The notes beneath the pieces are model-generated. The model searched no databases. It was not told where the DNA came from and was given only the letters and a program-made list of their open reading frames with translations. A DNA stretch of 64,000 nucleotides from Telmatactis stephensoni (taxonomy: Eukaryota > Cnidaria > Anthozoa > Actiniaria > Isophelliidae). The stretch covers positions 496,001-560,000 of the forward strand of contig JALIZF010001761.1 of NCBI GenBank assembly GCA_029948255.1. The letters run 5' to 3'. This document shows, piece after piece, positions 10,804-23,240 of this stretch (position 1 is its first letter; every line of letters begins with the position of its first letter). A program made the translations under genes and the position numbers.

Positions 10804-12040
10804 CGCAAGCGGAGAGTCACCTTGTCAGAGGAAACATCCACAGAGGTTTCCGTAACATCAGGTGTACCCCAAGGATCGCTGTTGGGACCATTGCTATTCC
10901 TACTGTTTGTTAATGACTTGCCCGACGCTTGCAGCTCATCCAAAGTGGCATGCTTTGCTGATGACACTAAAATCCTTAAGTTGATTGACTCTGTGGACGA
11001 TTCTAGATCTAGAGCATTGCAGTGTGATCTTGACAACCTTGTGGCTTGGTCAAAATTAATTTTTCTTCGGTTCAACCATGAAAAGTGCAAGACTCAGCGA
11101 ATCACAAGGAAGAGGAACCCTGTCCAGCATCATTATCTTAAGGACGGGACAGCTTTATATAGGTGAATCAACAGAAGAGAAAGATCTGGGTGTGTGGATC
11201 TCCAATGATCTCTCATGGTCAATGCAAGTTCATCATTAGTGCAACAAGGCAAACAGGCTACTGGGCTTTGTTCGCAGATCTTCGAGGTACATTAACAATG
11301 TCATCATACGTCGGACAATGTACTTAGCCCTTGTTCGTTCTCACCTGCATGGGCTAGGCTACACAGGTCTGGTCTCCTCAGTCAATCGAACTGATCAAAT
11401 GTATCGAACGAGTGCAGAGAAGAGCCACTAAATACATTTTAATGTTACCCTTCCAAACAGATAAATCATACAAGGAGAGACTTATTCTGCTACCGATAAG
11501 CTATTGGCATGAGATGTTGGACTTTGTTCTCCTATATAAGACTGGTCTAATTGATGGTCATGTATGACCCGATATAAGGTCCGTTCTGATTAGTGCCAAT
11601 AAGAGCATGTATACAACTTGTCTGCGCATGTCTGTGTGTTTTTGGTTTGAAATTCATTTTCATGTCGAATGCAAGAAATGTTATGTTGACATGGAACATT
11701 TGGTTGGCGATCTCGTTCTTCAAAATTACGTTCAACTACCGAAATACTGAGACAAATGAAACATAAGCAGTTTACCTACAGTTAGTGCCCTGTGGATAAT
11801 TATTTAAATCGAAGGCACCCCAGATCGGAAAATATCACACGTCAAAGTCGGTATAAAGTTAAAACAAGGACCAGAACTTCGCACTTTCGAGTTATATTAT
11901 GGGCGCGAAATTTATATATCAGGTACAGTTAAGCAGTGGAAGTCATTACCAACACGTTACTGTGTGAATTGGATCCGATTAGGGTATTTTAGACTTTAGC
12001 GATCGTTGAATAATTATCCATGTTTACCGGAATGTCGTAC
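10800..12040 (+). pseudogene. 5'-truncated LINE (CR1/Jockey-like) reverse transcriptase fragment
   Basis: The frame open to 11166 encodes RT motif SVTSGVPQGSLLGPLLFLLF, then the catalytic box FADDTK (about 10954-10971) and a NHEKCK block. After 11160 the homology continues in other frames with stops: EEKDLGVWISNDLSW, NKANRLLGFVRRSSRYINN, a YLALVRSH block and SYWHEMLDFVLLYKTGL (to about 11560). Weaker remnants such as TVKQWKSLP and RRSLNNY appear up to about 12030. This order is typical of the RT and C-terminal region of CR1/Jockey-type non-LTR retrotransposons. The endonuclease and RT N-terminus are absent, so this is a dead 5'-truncated copy. It starts abruptly inside the Harbinger fragment. 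Confidence 0.8.
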
Positions 12041-12763
12041 TTTTTCGCGCAAAATTCTTGCAATTCATTTTCAAAATTTTACATCTTAGACAGCGCCCCC
12101 AGCAAAATTATTTAATAATTGACTTTTTCCACGTTTCGTTCTTGCAAAACGGAGGTTTTTGGTCAAAATTTGTGGTTCCTACATGTGATCTAAAGCATTT
12201 TTGTGAACGTGTTTTCAAGCACGTTCCTGCTCGAGACAAAAATGCAAATTTCAGGAACTATACCACAGTCATTTTCAAAAACCTTTCATATTCCAATATT
12301 ATAGTCCTTCGAGAATACACACACAATAGTTTTAATTAAAATTACTGAACAAATCAAGCTGCTATGAAAGGATTCTGGTATCTTGGGTTTCGTGTGAGGT
12401 CATTTTCAGTCTTGTTGGAAATATCATCAGCTGAAAGACAAGTTTTCAATAGAATGATTATTCTCTGGTTGAGAGCACATGGCGGTGAAACATTGACCAC
12501 CATTTGAAACAGATAATGAGATTCGTCAGCTGTTTGAAACCCAATAATAGAGAGGGGATCAAAACGTCATCACGCTTGGGGCTTATTTATGGATCATGAA
12601 TGGAGTACTTACAGTTAGTACATCAGAAAGCATTGTGATTAATAGGCGGCTTTGTACTTCATGTATGACCCGACATAAGGGCCGTTCTGATAGTATTAAT
12701 TCATGGATCATGCATGAAGTACTACAGTTAGTACTGCATGATCAGAGAGCATGATTGTGGTTG
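11560..12763. repeat. Short direct repeats downstream of the LINE fragment
   Basis: CATGTATGACCCGATATAAG near 11563 recurs as CATGTATGACCCGACATAAG near 12660. Separately, an imperfect repeat of about 55 bp (GGATCATGAATGGAGTACTT at 12592 and GGATCATGCATGAAGTACTA at 12706) is spaced by about 115 bp. The origin is unknown. Confidence 0.5.
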
Positions 12764-12769
12764 ATATCG

Positions 12770-14530
12770 AAAAAAAGGTTTTGAGTCCTGTATATTGTAT
12801 GTTTTGTAGATTAGATGTGCTTCCTTGCTCGCTCTTTTGATGCTCGCTTGCTGTGACCAGCGTCAGCAATAAATAGCTAATGTACATCAACATTTACCCG
12901 CCTTTCAAAATCATTGAAGTTAAACACCTAGACCGAAAGAAAATTTTGAAAACACACGATCAAATGATTGTAAAGGTAAAACACAGATATCTAAGAACTG
13001 AAATCAAGTTATTACTAGTGTACCCAGAGGCAATTTTGGTTCAAGCCTCTTAGCTTTGTTACTCGGGCCCAGGCCGTAGGCCGGGAACGAGTTATAAACT
13101 GCAAATGTTTTTTTCCTCTGTTCGTCCTGAGGGACTTCTGATTGGTTAAGAACGTAAAAACAACGCCATTCCTTCATCACCTTTGAGCGACTGCGAACGC
13201 AAGCCAGGAACTTTAGGAATGCAAGATGGCCGACTACAAAGAAAATAGCTTTCAGAGACAGGCTTTTCCTGCAGTAGAACAATGTAATTTGGAGCTTTTA
13301 ACTCGAGATATACCTATATACTTATAAGAGCTTCAGAATGGGCTGTTATTTTAAGCTTCATCTCCAATACTTTGACCAAATATCGAGCTCTAAATGGAGC
13401 TAGTACTTGAAAGGACAGTGAAAGGAGGCCCTCGCGATAAAGACTCTACAAATTTCTCACCTACATGTTGCTAAACAAACATACATATAAGCAAGTCAAT
13501 TATATTCCTCATTTAAGCATTCAAGAGATCTTGAGAGGTTTTTGTACTGAATTTTAATATTCTGGAACAGACCATTCCATTGACCTTGTATTTCTCGTTT
13601 GGTCACGTAATGTCTTTTATTCATAAATATAAAACATCCGAAACATGAACGGAAAAATACACGATTTGTTATTGTGTCAAAAACGCCGTTGTAGAAGTCT
13701 TTACAGCATGCAAACAATTGAGATACATAGTGAAATAAAAAGTTGAATAAACTGGTATATTCGCAGGTAATTGACTAATCAGATATTCTTTCTTTAGTTT
13801 ATTAAAGTTAGCCGATTCAAAAAGGGTCTTTAAGTTACGCGGTTAACTATTTCCCGGAATGGTGAAGCCTGCGTGAAACGGCTCGGGGAACTGAAGAGTA
13901 CGAACGGGGTCGGTCATTGAAGCCTCTCCTAAAAGGGACTCCCGGGGCACGAGTGAACGCACGTGTGCGTCTAGTTGGATATGATTTTAAAATTAAAGGG
14001 TTTGTGCAATTAGCTATATTACACAACTAAATTAAGGCAATTGATGTCAATTGTTTTTCTGTTCGTGTGAGGACATGGAAATCATCAATGTATCCATTTA
14101 TCTATAATTTTCGAAATTACATTATCGCCTGAATACTTTTACGGTAAAGCTCTTGCAATACCTGAACACACACACACACACAAAAACATTTTGATAGATA
14201 TATAAGCCATGATCAAGCCCACGAAACCGTTTTTGATCAATCCTTTTCAAAGAGACTTGACAACATTTGCTTTGAAAAATAGAGAAAAGAAAGAAAGCAA
14301 ACTTGAACTTTTAAAATGAATGTTACCGGATACCACAGACAAATCATGTATGAAGGCAAAAAAAATACCATTTGTATCCTGTAGAGATCAAATTATCAAA
14401 GCACTTTGGACACAAAGCTTTTAATGATTACTTTGTGCTTGTCTTGATTACATTACTGACTCCTCTTTCAAATAATAGATTGTAGGGGGCGACACACCAC
14501 TTTCGAAACTCAGCAATTCTTCCATTAGAG
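12770..14530. other. No gene recognised
   Basis: AT-rich non-coding sequence with a small (CA)n tract near 14167. A GC-richer stretch at 13860-13975 contains no recognisable gene. Confidence 0.5.
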
Positions 14531-14534
14531 GAAA

Positions 14535-14573
14535 TGACATTGACATTGACATTGACATTGACATTGACATTGA
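14535..14573. repeat. (TGACAT)n microsatellite
   Basis: About six consecutive copies of the hexanucleotide. Confidence 0.85.
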
Positions 14574-14624
14574 TTTTTATTTAGTACCAAAATTTGCATT
14601 ATGTAATACACTTGTTAATATAAG

Positions 14625-14912
14625 CCTATTTCAATAAACGTTGTCGGCGAAAGCTTACGCGACTCACCCGAAAGGAAGCATGGGTAAATATTACTAAAGT
14701 TATAAAACCATGTAAATATCCAACCAATAACTCAACTTCAGCTTTTCATGACCTAATATATTAAAAATCTTAACTTTATTTACTATTGCTAAAATCAAGA
14801 CCAAAGCCAAAAAGAAATTGAAGTTTTGCATTTACCCATACTCCTTTTCGGTCTAGTCGCGTAGGCTTGAGACCTCTCGTACGACAACCTTTTTTGAATC
14901 AGGTGTATATGA
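14625..14912. mobile_element. MITE-like element, family B copy with complete inverted ends
   Basis: The left end (AGCCTATTTCAATAAACGTT, then ACGCGACTCACCCGAAAGG and GCATGGGTAAAT) pairs with the right end (ATTTACCCATACTCCTTTTC, then TCTAGTCGCGTAGGCTTGAG and TTTTTTGAATCAGGTGTATA), about 75-80% complementary over 75 bases. Half-copies of the right end occur at 49257-49335 and 61335-61412, which shows dispersal. Confidence 0.55.
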
Positions 14913-15223
14913 ATAAATAATTGATAGTATAAATGTTGGTAGTATATATGATATATATGTAGTGTATCAGTTTTGGTTTAAAGATGCCTTAAATGTTGTT
15001 AAAAAATTGTGATTGAGTCAAAGAAGTTATACTAGAGAAAGAAAGAAAATAGAAGTAAGTCGAATATTGATAGTTATTTTAAAATCATAAAATATTCCTA
15101 AGCTAATACAGATATATATCACAGTACTGTTACTGACATTAACTACTAAAAATGATTGAAACTTGAAATTTTGTATATAAAAGCAACAAACTTACTCTTA
15201 TAATGAATAAATATGAATTTGAA

Positions 15224-16140
15224 TCATGTAGAGTAACTACTGAGTAAGTGTTCTTTTAGTTTTTCTTGAAAATTCTTTCTGTTTATTTTTTTCATGAACT
15301 TATTAGTTGTGTTCCAAATCAGTTTAGCCCCAGAGTATTTAATGTTAAATTTGCCATAATTTGTTCTAGAGAATACGAAGAGTGCTTTTCACTAATTATG
15401 CGAAAAAATGACTTAAAATACACTGGTAGCTTATTTTAAAAAAGTGAAAATCATATCATAAATAAATAATGTCGCGTGGAAAAAAATCAATTCAGAAAAT
15501 TCTAAGATTTTCGATTTATCAAGAAGAGGATTAGAATGAGCAGTATAGTTAGCATGAGTTATTAAACGCACACATTAATTTTTGTAAGATAAGCAGCGGA
15601 TTTTGTGTAGATTGGTAAGTATGGCCTCATGCTACAGTGCCATAAACTAGATATGGATAAACTAATAGTAATAGAGATTCACAAGAACATTCATATATCC
15701 TTAGGGACGTGCCTTGCAAATTACCCCTTAGTATACTTCGTTTAATCTTATAACATGAGTAGGATACATGAGGTTTCCAATTGAGATTACTATCCATCAT
15801 TATACCTAAGTATATATAATTTGACGTTCATTTTTAAGAGGTACATTACTGATCTTAATGATAGGATGACAAGTCATTTTCTTTTGAGTAGGACGGAAAA
15901 TTACGAAGTTGGATTTATCTATGTTAAGACAAAGTTTATTAGTACAAAGCCAAGAATGCACGAGCGATAATAATTGTCATTTATTATAGACTCAAGAGAT
16001 TTCACGTTCTTATTTGCATAAAAATGATTTGAGTCATCAGCAAAAAGATGAAATTCAAATACACTAGAGGATTTATAAATCGTTTATTATGTATACTAGA
16101 AAGAGTAAGGGACCAAGGACAAGGAAGTAAGAGCATTTTG
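15224..16140 (-). pseudogene. Decayed LINE reverse transcriptase, antisense
   Basis: On the minus strand, fragments appear in the order expected for a non-LTR RT: LVLGPLLFLVYI (about 16085-16120), FHLFADDSNHFYANKNVKSL (about 15990-16050, containing the FADD catalytic box), a NWKPHVSYSCYK-like block (about 15750), a block near 15650 resembling the LxYPYLxYGTVAWG region, and an intact C-terminal stretch NYGKFNIKYSGAKLIWNTTN continuing through KEHLLSSYST to a TGA at 15224-15226. The frames are broken by many stops and shifts, so it is dead and older than the copy at 10.8 kb. It appears to belong to a different LINE lineage (FADDS rather than FADDT, different C-terminus). Confidence 0.7.
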
Positions 16141-16584
16141 TACCAAATAATCAATGCTATGTGAGAAAGGGCTTCCAGATATTTATGGACAGGACATTAC
16201 TTTTTTAGAACCTCGGACAAAATTAGATGAAAAATGAGATTAAAAGTAATGTTTATAAACATTTTACTACAACATCAAATGAAATGGCGTCCACCAAAAC
16301 AGCCCTTCTAGTATAGGATACAGTCACTCTCTGTACCGCGGTTGCCCAGACATTTACAAGACAAGAATGGAAATGGAAGCTAATTATTTCCGAGTGACAA
16401 AATATTTCATTGATTACAGAAAGAACCATCCCCCTAAAACTCTGCATTTTAACTTAATTGTCACTGAGAAATTTTGGTTTAAAAGAAAAGGTAAAGTAGG
16501 GTAAGCTGAGTATTTAGATACCAAGATAGAAGAGTTTCGTTACGTGATCACTTGGGTCCTGTAAATAGCTTTAACCAAGTTTTA

Positions 16585-16836
16585 CAGTGGCGGATATAGA
16601 CATTCTAAATGGCAGGGACACCATCGAGATTGAAAGAGCCAATTTTTGGGAGTGGTTTATTTTTGTCACGTGCGCACTCAAAAAAGTAATTTTAGAACGA
16701 CTTTTATCCGGTCTATAGTGCGCGTAAGAATGGCTGTTTTTCCTTCTAAAATAAATTTTCTCAAAAGAAAAAAAATTGGATCCAACTGAAAGGAGTGGGG
16801 CCTAGGCCCCCAGGTCCCTCCCCTGGATCCGCCACT
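16585..16836. mobile_element. hAT-like non-autonomous element, copy 1
   Basis: Ends CAGTGGCGGAT and ATCCGCCACT form short inverted repeats. The interior (ACCATCGAGATT, TTTTAGAACGACTTTTATC, CCTTCTAAAATA, CCCAGGTCCC) is shared with the copy at 21631-21875 at about 80%. CAGNGGCGGATCCAG-type termini are common in hAT elements. No clean 8-bp target duplication was found, so the superfamily is tentative. Confidence 0.5.
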
Positions 16837-16989
16837 TTTTTAGCTTTCCAATTCCAGTTTTCACCAGTTTTTTTGGCCCTTTAACTGCTGTCAGTAATTA
16901 ATTGACTATATAAACCGTCTATTGAGCCATAAAAGAGAAAATAGTTAGTTGTTCCACAGATAAGATGACCGGAGTGATAACTTTGATAG

Positions 16990-17022
16990 ACACGAAAAAA
17001 AAAAAAGAAAAAAAAAAAAAGA
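16990..17022. repeat. Poly(A)-rich tract
   Basis: Two runs of A interrupted by single G residues. Confidence 0.8.
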
Positions 17023-17707
17023 GTAAATGTTAAATGTCTTATATAATCGCACGCCGACATAGCAAATTAAGTCCTTTCAAATAATTCTTTTTCTTAATTA
17101 ATTCATAGTGTAATACAATCTTATCACGTTTTTAGAGTTGCTTTCTAAAATCTTAAGAATGAACAAGAACTGATGTTAGTCAATCAATTATAAATTTAGT
17201 GTGTCTGGACCGCTACCGCTTGAGCACAAATTCAGGTTTTAACTGTTTGAATATGAGTTTAATGTAAATAAAATATAATAAATGGACCACCCTAAACAAA
17301 TTTCCATAAAATTATCCAAGCACGTTCGAGGGTATAAACAATAGAATCTGCATAAGTATAGCTTAAAAAATATTATTTGCTTTATGTATGTATACCAAAC
17401 ATTCAGAGAAACCAAGAAGTATCTTAACGGTAGAACTTCATCATTGTGTTGGTAAGCGCCAAAAAATGTGCCCCGGAAATTTGATTGAATGTGTTTAGTT
17501 GACCTTGGCATGGTTAAAACCCACGATATTTTTTCCTACATACAATGTATGTTTATTTTATTGGCAAGTTAGATCCCTTTTACAGTCGAGCGAGTAAAGA
17601 ACGGAGGACTTCAAAAAACTTGAGCAGACGTGCATGTGGGTATACCAGCAAGTGATTAAAAATACCTTATCAGATTAAAGTATGATATCTACGTCTTTTA
17701 TGTCCTC

Positions 17708-17775
17708 AAATGGCTTCAGAGAACCTATATTGAGTAGGTATATAGAAGCGGAAGTCGGGTTCTCTGAAGCCATTT
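17708..17775. repeat. Hairpin with a perfect 18-bp stem
   Basis: AAATGGCTTCAGAGAACC at 17708-17725 is exactly complementary to GGTTCTCTGAAGCCATTT at 17758-17775, with a 32-base loop. Confidence 0.8.
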
Positions 17776-18060
17776 TAGGAATAAAATAATTTGACAATGG
17801 CCTTCATTAATGTGGTTTTTATCTACCACTGCTTGCATGGCAAGGGTGTTCACATTTGTCTTGTTTTGTTTTATTTTTGTTTTTCTTTTTAAAACTGTGC
17901 AAATGCACATAGAGTGGAATACACTCGACAAGAATTATCTTTAACCTGATGTTATCAAGCATAAACTTACATGCTGTAGATAAAGGCTTAATCCAACAAT
18001 GGTTCCATTTACATCTTAGTATAGATTTATTCTTATGTATAAGCGATATGGCAGTCTTTT

Positions 18061-18235
18061 AACAAAACAAAACAAAACAAAACAAAACAAAACAAAACAA
18101 AACAAAACAAAACAAAACAAAACAAAACAAAACAAAACAAAACAAAACAAAACAAAACAAAACAAAACAAAACAAAACAAAACAAAACAAAACAAAACAA
18201 AACAAAACAAAACAAAACAAAACAAAACAAAACAA
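18061..18235. repeat. (AACAA)n pentanucleotide microsatellite
   Basis: About 35 perfect copies. Long open frames on both strands here are artefacts of the repeat. Confidence 0.98.
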
Positions 18236-18239
18236 ACTG

Positions 18240-20265
18240 AGCTAGAAAAGGAAGAAGAGCTCGATCATTCAGACGGCAAGCATCTCATTCAGAGTTCGAA
18301 TAATCAAAAGCCGACGCAGTGCAGGGTAAATAGAAAGTCTCTCTCTAAATTTTAATCAAATTCTCTTTAAAAAGCTTATCTAGTTTTTAATCCAATTCTA
18401 AGCAAGAGAACATTTGTAACTGAAGCATTTAAAGTTCACCAATACTCACAACCCCCCCCCCCTCAGCAGAATTCCGAGTCCCTATCGAAAATCATTTTCT
18501 GAAAAATTTTATTCGATAAAAGAATTCTGAATTTTAGAGTGAGAATTTCAATTTGATTCTTGTTTTCTTTCTTTCATGTAAGTAATTATAAAGTCACAGT
18601 TGAAACTTTTGAGATGAAACTTGAACTTTTACAAACACTAATTTGCCTACATCACTAAATTATTAGTTTGTCATGCAAATGGAGTACAAAAATTCATAAA
18701 GAGCAATAGTGCACTAAAATGAAATATTTAAGAAACTTCATAAAGCAGTTAATTAAAGATTGTTCAAGCTGTTCAGCCAACACAGTTTGATTTTTTTATA
18801 TTTGTATTACTTTACTTTTTGAAGGTAGCAACTTTAGAGACATAAAATGAAACAACAAAAATACTCTTCCGCCACTCAACAATACATGCACTCCGTATGT
18901 GGTGTGTTTTCTGAAAATTTAATTTTACAAGGCAATCTATTTAGAGTGCTTAATATTATCTTGACCTCAAAAGTAGGAAAGTATCATGTAATTTTTAAAA
19001 TTAAATTGCGCTTTTTATTTGTAATCCAGTGTTTCACATTTTTTCCAATTTGCAAAAAGAGCTCATTGCGTCTCAAGACAAACACAAAACACAACTTTAT
19101 TCTAGATTAGTTTCCGCTAACATTTCATTAACAACAATGATCGCCACCAGATATCGATGACAAAACTAATTTTCTCGCTTCAGCAGCATCAATTTAAACG
19201 AAATTTTAATTGCTTGACTTAAACTAAAAGACTTATTTTCAATAAGTGTTGATAAACATTTATTGCATATATGCATCTAATTGTTTAATGGCTACTTATT
19301 CCCGAAGTAGTACAGTAGGTATATAATATAGCCCAAATCAAGGTACACAGTCTGTTGGGTGAGCTCTTATGTGCAGTAAAGAACGAACTCAGGTAAGGTT
19401 CTAAAAGACTCGTTGTAAACAAAACTAGCTAAGGATTTCGTTTGCTGCTGTTTCCTGTTACTAGACTTTTATAATTTTTTAAAGATTATATATATTTTTT
19501 AATTTGGTCTTTGTCGATTAAACAAAAATCGACTTGAAATTGAAATTGGCTGAAAAAAATATAGATAAATAAATAGATTTCTCAACAGTTCGTAAGCATT
19601 ATATCCATTATATTTCTGACTACTCTAGCTCATGACACTGCAAAGCTACAAATAATATATCTGCTATATAGAATAACTTTCTATACATATGCTATACCAT
19701 GTTTTCCGTGTAAGACAAGCAGACCAGGAAAGGATTAATTGATAACGTACAGGATATTGCAGAGCCGGATCTTATCTTCTCGTGTTGAAGTGATATCTCA
19801 TATGAGTAAATGAAACGAGTGAGTAAGATCCTCTCAATAATAATGAGATAAGATAATAAAAAACTGTAAAACTTCCATTATCTGTGTAATCAGTAATATA
19901 AGTGATATTAAGGTGTGTTATAAATTCAGTGAAATAATTCTGCTATCTTTCCATGTGAATACGTTACTTTATGGAAACAATTTTGTTTCAGTTATATAAG
20001 TCAGTATCAAAAGACTCAATGTTTCTATCATACGTCAAAATGAAAAGATTGTAATTTCTAACTGCATTTGATAATTATACAGAGAGCATGTTCTTCAATG
20101 ACTGAACATCATCATAAATCCCATAATTAAGTGATATGTACTTTAGTTTACTGGTTCCTCAATTCATAGTGGAAACTTCATGCTGTCTATTATCTATGAA
20201 GGCTTAAAAAGTGCAACAGATTTATAGACTAAGCCTAGAAGCAAATTTTTGACAATGTCTAAATT
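18240..20265. other. No gene recognised
   Basis: AT-rich sequence with short frames only and a C run at 18452-18462. An 87-codon frame at 18847-19110 has no recognisable features. Confidence 0.5.
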
Positions 20266-20540
20266 TTAGACGCAAAGGGCGATGGTCACCCAAGTTGCAT
20301 CGCGGCCGTTTTGTTTTTGTTTTGAAACGGACTATTGTCGAAACTCGCTATCTGATTGGCCAAACAACCTCTCATGAGATCTCAAGCTCTCTTTAGACTT
20401 TGGACTTAGACTTTTTTTTATTTCACACATATATACAATTGTTCTGATATAAATAGAAATTTTTTTTATTAATTTCAGAATATACAATTAGTTAAGATGA
20501 ATTTGTTTGCGAGGCAATAAAATAAGGTCGATCTCTCACG

Positions 20541-20541
<1 letters not shown>

Positions 20542-20635
<94 letters not shown>
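20542..20635. repeat. (GA)47 dinucleotide microsatellite
   Basis: An uninterrupted 94-base GA tract. Confidence 0.98.
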
Positions 20636-20636
<1 letters not shown>

Positions 20637-20816
20637 AACTTGCCAGTTTCACTTTGCTGTTCTGTGGTGTTTTATTGCTAGCGAAAAAGTCTTTTGATTA
20701 AACAAATAAAACTACCAAATATATAATATAAAACTTTGCATTTGGATAAAGTTATGTTAGCTTCAGCGTTCGATTATTCAAACACCAAACTTCTACTACA
20801 CGTTATAGGCCTTAGG

Positions 20817-20950
20817 GCCCTTCACATAAGAGAGGGCACTCCTATGTATATAGTAGGGATAATTCTTTTGTTTTGTGTCTCCCAGTGAAAAGCAAACAAA
20901 ACTAGAGTTATCCCTACTACATAGGGGCACCCTTTCTCATGTGAACGGGC
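20817..20950. repeat. Foldback element, 134 bp
   Basis: GCCCTTCACATAAGAGAGGG at the left pairs with CCCTTTCTCATGTGAACGGGC at the right. The inner arms (CTATGTA..GTAGGGATAA) continue the pairing for about 55 bases with few mismatches. A MITE-sized hairpin nested in the 1-kb candidate element. Confidence 0.6.
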
Positions 20951-21630
20951 ACTTTTTTTTCAGGGAAGACGAGGCCTTCCTCGAAGACGTTTCTTTAGTC
21001 GTGGCAGACGACGTTCAAAACAATTTTCAAAAACACAGATGTCCAATATGAAAAGAAAAAAAAGTTCAAAAAGACTCAATGGACTTCAAATATAAAAATT
21101 AGCTTATAGCTATAAGTTAAGTAACATGGTTTTAAGATTTAATAAGATGGAAACGGATTCAAGAACAACATCGCTAATTCATTATTGCCACATTCGAGAG
21201 AATCATTGAGGCGTGTAATGCAACTTGGGTGACCCTGGCCCTTCAAAGACGATAAATATTTTATAATCGCATTGAGCAGTTTGTCTTACCGTCCAATGAA
21301 TACGTAAGTTAATATTTTATTCATGGTCTAATCATTCGTATCGATCTCTGACAACAAATGAACAGATCACTAAGGAAAAATGAATGCTGTGCAATGAGGT
21401 ACACTCTGAGTAGTCATCTCAGCCTACTGTAGGCTCTTATGAATACAAAACGAAACTAGCGCTATTCTCAAGAAAAAAGGTGTTTCTGGTGAGCAATTAA
21501 ATTTTTGTCGGTATAACGGCAATTTCAGAGAAAAGATCTTTGACGTGCGACTTTATGCATGGAAGATTTGCTTTATGTTCAAATTCGCTCTATAACTGAA
21601 AGTAGCTTCAAATTAGTAGTACAAATCGCG

Positions 21631-21875
21631 GCGGATCTTGAAAGGGAGGGGAACCATCGAGATTACAACAGCCAAATTTTTTTTGGATTTTTTGGAGTTT
21701 GTTATTTTGGGCACGTTCGTGCTCAAAAAAGTGATTTTTAGAACGACTTTTATCAGTCCGGTCTATCGTGCGCATAAGAATGGTTTTGTTTTTCCTTCTA
21801 AAATAGATTTTCTCTCGATCCAACTGAAATGAGGAGGCACCGACCCCCCAGGTCCCTTCTCTGGATCCGCCACTG
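21631..21875. mobile_element. hAT-like non-autonomous element, copy 2
   Basis: Second copy of the element at 16585-16836. It starts GCGGATCTTGAAAGGG and ends CTCTGGATCCGCCACTG. The outermost bases of the left terminus are lost. Confidence 0.5.
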
Positions 21876-22029
21876 TAATTTTAGTTTAGCTAGAAACTTC
21901 TCAACTTCAAATATATTCTGGCTAGTTAATAAACGGCTATAACGCGAGGGAACCACACCTTAACGACGCCACTAAAACTGCTTACTGGGCTCTGTTGTTT
22001 GAAAGCGGTTAGCGTTAGCCCAGAGTTAC

Positions 22030-22375
22030 GTTGCACTTTCGAACAACTGAGCCCTGAGCATTTGGATTTGTCGATATAACTATTTCAATGAACGTTTTCG
22101 CTGAAAAAAAGCCTTAAAGCTAAAGCCTTCCAAATAACTTTTGTGTACTAACAAACTTCTCTGTAAGCTATCTGAGAAATTAAGGAATATGTGTCCAAGT
22201 TGTAGAATTTGCAAGCATACAGTGAGTTGTTTATTGTAATGATGTCACGGTGATAAAACATTTTCATGATTCCGCGCTCAAAGCTTTAGGCTTTAGGCTT
22301 TTTTCAGCGACAACGTTAATTGCATTAGCTATATCTAAACTTGAACTCGGTTGTTCGAAAGCGGGTTAGCGTTAA
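22030..22375. mobile_element. Inverted-repeat element, family B-like ends
   Basis: TATTTCAATGAACGTTTTCG then CTGAAAAAAAGCC at 22080-22112 is mirrored at 22290-22330 (GGCTTTTTTCAGCGACAACG then TTAATTGCATTAGC). The arms extend outwards through CGAACAACTGAG / CTCGGTTGTTCG and GCGTTAGC / GCGTTAAC. The motif AATRAACGTTGTCG is shared with the elements at 1970 and 14625. Confidence 0.5.
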
Positions 22376-22590
22376 CGCACGGCCGTTAAAGCTAAAGAAA
22401 ACCATCAGTTGATTTTAACCGGCTGGGTCATGAGTGCTAGCCCGCTTTCTATACTATGAATTGCAACATGATATTGGATGGTGGGCTTGGTGTTAGAAAC
22501 ATGCTCATTTTGTATCTCTCACAGGAAAAAAAATCAATTCCCAACTTGGGTCAAATATGGAGCTTCCATGGATCTAACCTGGGAAACCCT

Positions 22591-22651
22591 GGGAATCTGT
22601 TCTATTTTTACAAGTATTACACATTTCCCAAGTAAAATAGAACAGATTCCC
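22591..22651. repeat. Hairpin, about 20-bp stem
   Basis: GGGAATCTGTTCTATTTTTA and GTAAAATAGAACAGATTCCC are complementary with one mismatch. The loop is about 20 bases. Confidence 0.75.
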
Positions 22652-22659
22652 AAGCTAGA

Positions 22660-23240
22660 CCCAGGCAAACTCCAAGTAAAATGTACATCAAATATTCTCT
22701 TATTTATATTAAAGTTGAATTTATAATTAGCAAATGTCTACACAGGTAAAAAGCTATTACGATACAGTTTTTTTAGCCACTTCTGAGAGAAACAAGATGG
22801 TTACTCCTTGTCATCTTCAAAAGAAGCGTTACTTCGTCTTTTATCAATGAGCTATATGAAATAAAGCAACAGCTGGCGTCCAGAACATGTCGGCCTTTTC
22901 ATTCCTCTGACAATATAGCACTTCTTAAAAGTTAATTTTGAAAAGGCCTGTTTACTTTTATTTAAGGGTTGAGTCTGATGTGAGTGATTTACCGGCGATT
23001 ATATACGCACGCGCTGGTTTTAGAATGAATAAGAAATCAAATACAGCTCGATGACAGCCAATAAGCCTCAGAATTTTGCACTGTGTATTACTTTTTTATT
23101 GTAGTGCATTATAAATGAACTAATTAAGGTATTTTATATATAGGAAACCAAGTGCTAGTGAGAATCGTTAAACGTCGCCGACGAAGCGTGAGAAGGCAAC
23201 GAAAGACTGTATCAAAGATTTGAAGGTACATGTCATTACC
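22660..23240. other. No gene recognised
   Basis: AT-rich. A short Arg-rich frame (23144-23222) after an AG is the only exon-like feature and was not accepted. Confidence 0.4.

Larger units (their letters stand above)
20271..21245. mobile_element. Candidate inverted-repeat-bounded element, about 1 kb
   Basis: CAAAGGGCGATGGTCACCCA then AGTTGCAT (20273-20300) is mirrored by ATGCAACTTGGGTGACCCTG then GCCCTTCAA (21219-21246), about 27 bp with 3-4 mismatches. It encloses the GA microsatellite and a smaller foldback. No target duplication was identified. Confidence 0.4.

Noticed and set aside
13860..13975. GC-richer stretch that might be an rRNA or exon fragment
   Set aside because: No conserved rRNA motif or open frame with splice signals could be seen.
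18016..18355. Long frames of repeated Lys/Gln/Asn/Thr or Phe/Cys/Val/Leu residues
   Set aside because: They are translations of the pentanucleotide microsatellite and have no independent coding signal.
23144..23222. Arg-rich terminal-exon-like frame ending at TGA near 23220
   Set aside because: The AG before it has a poor pyrimidine tract, the piece is under 30 codons and nothing upstream supports a gene.
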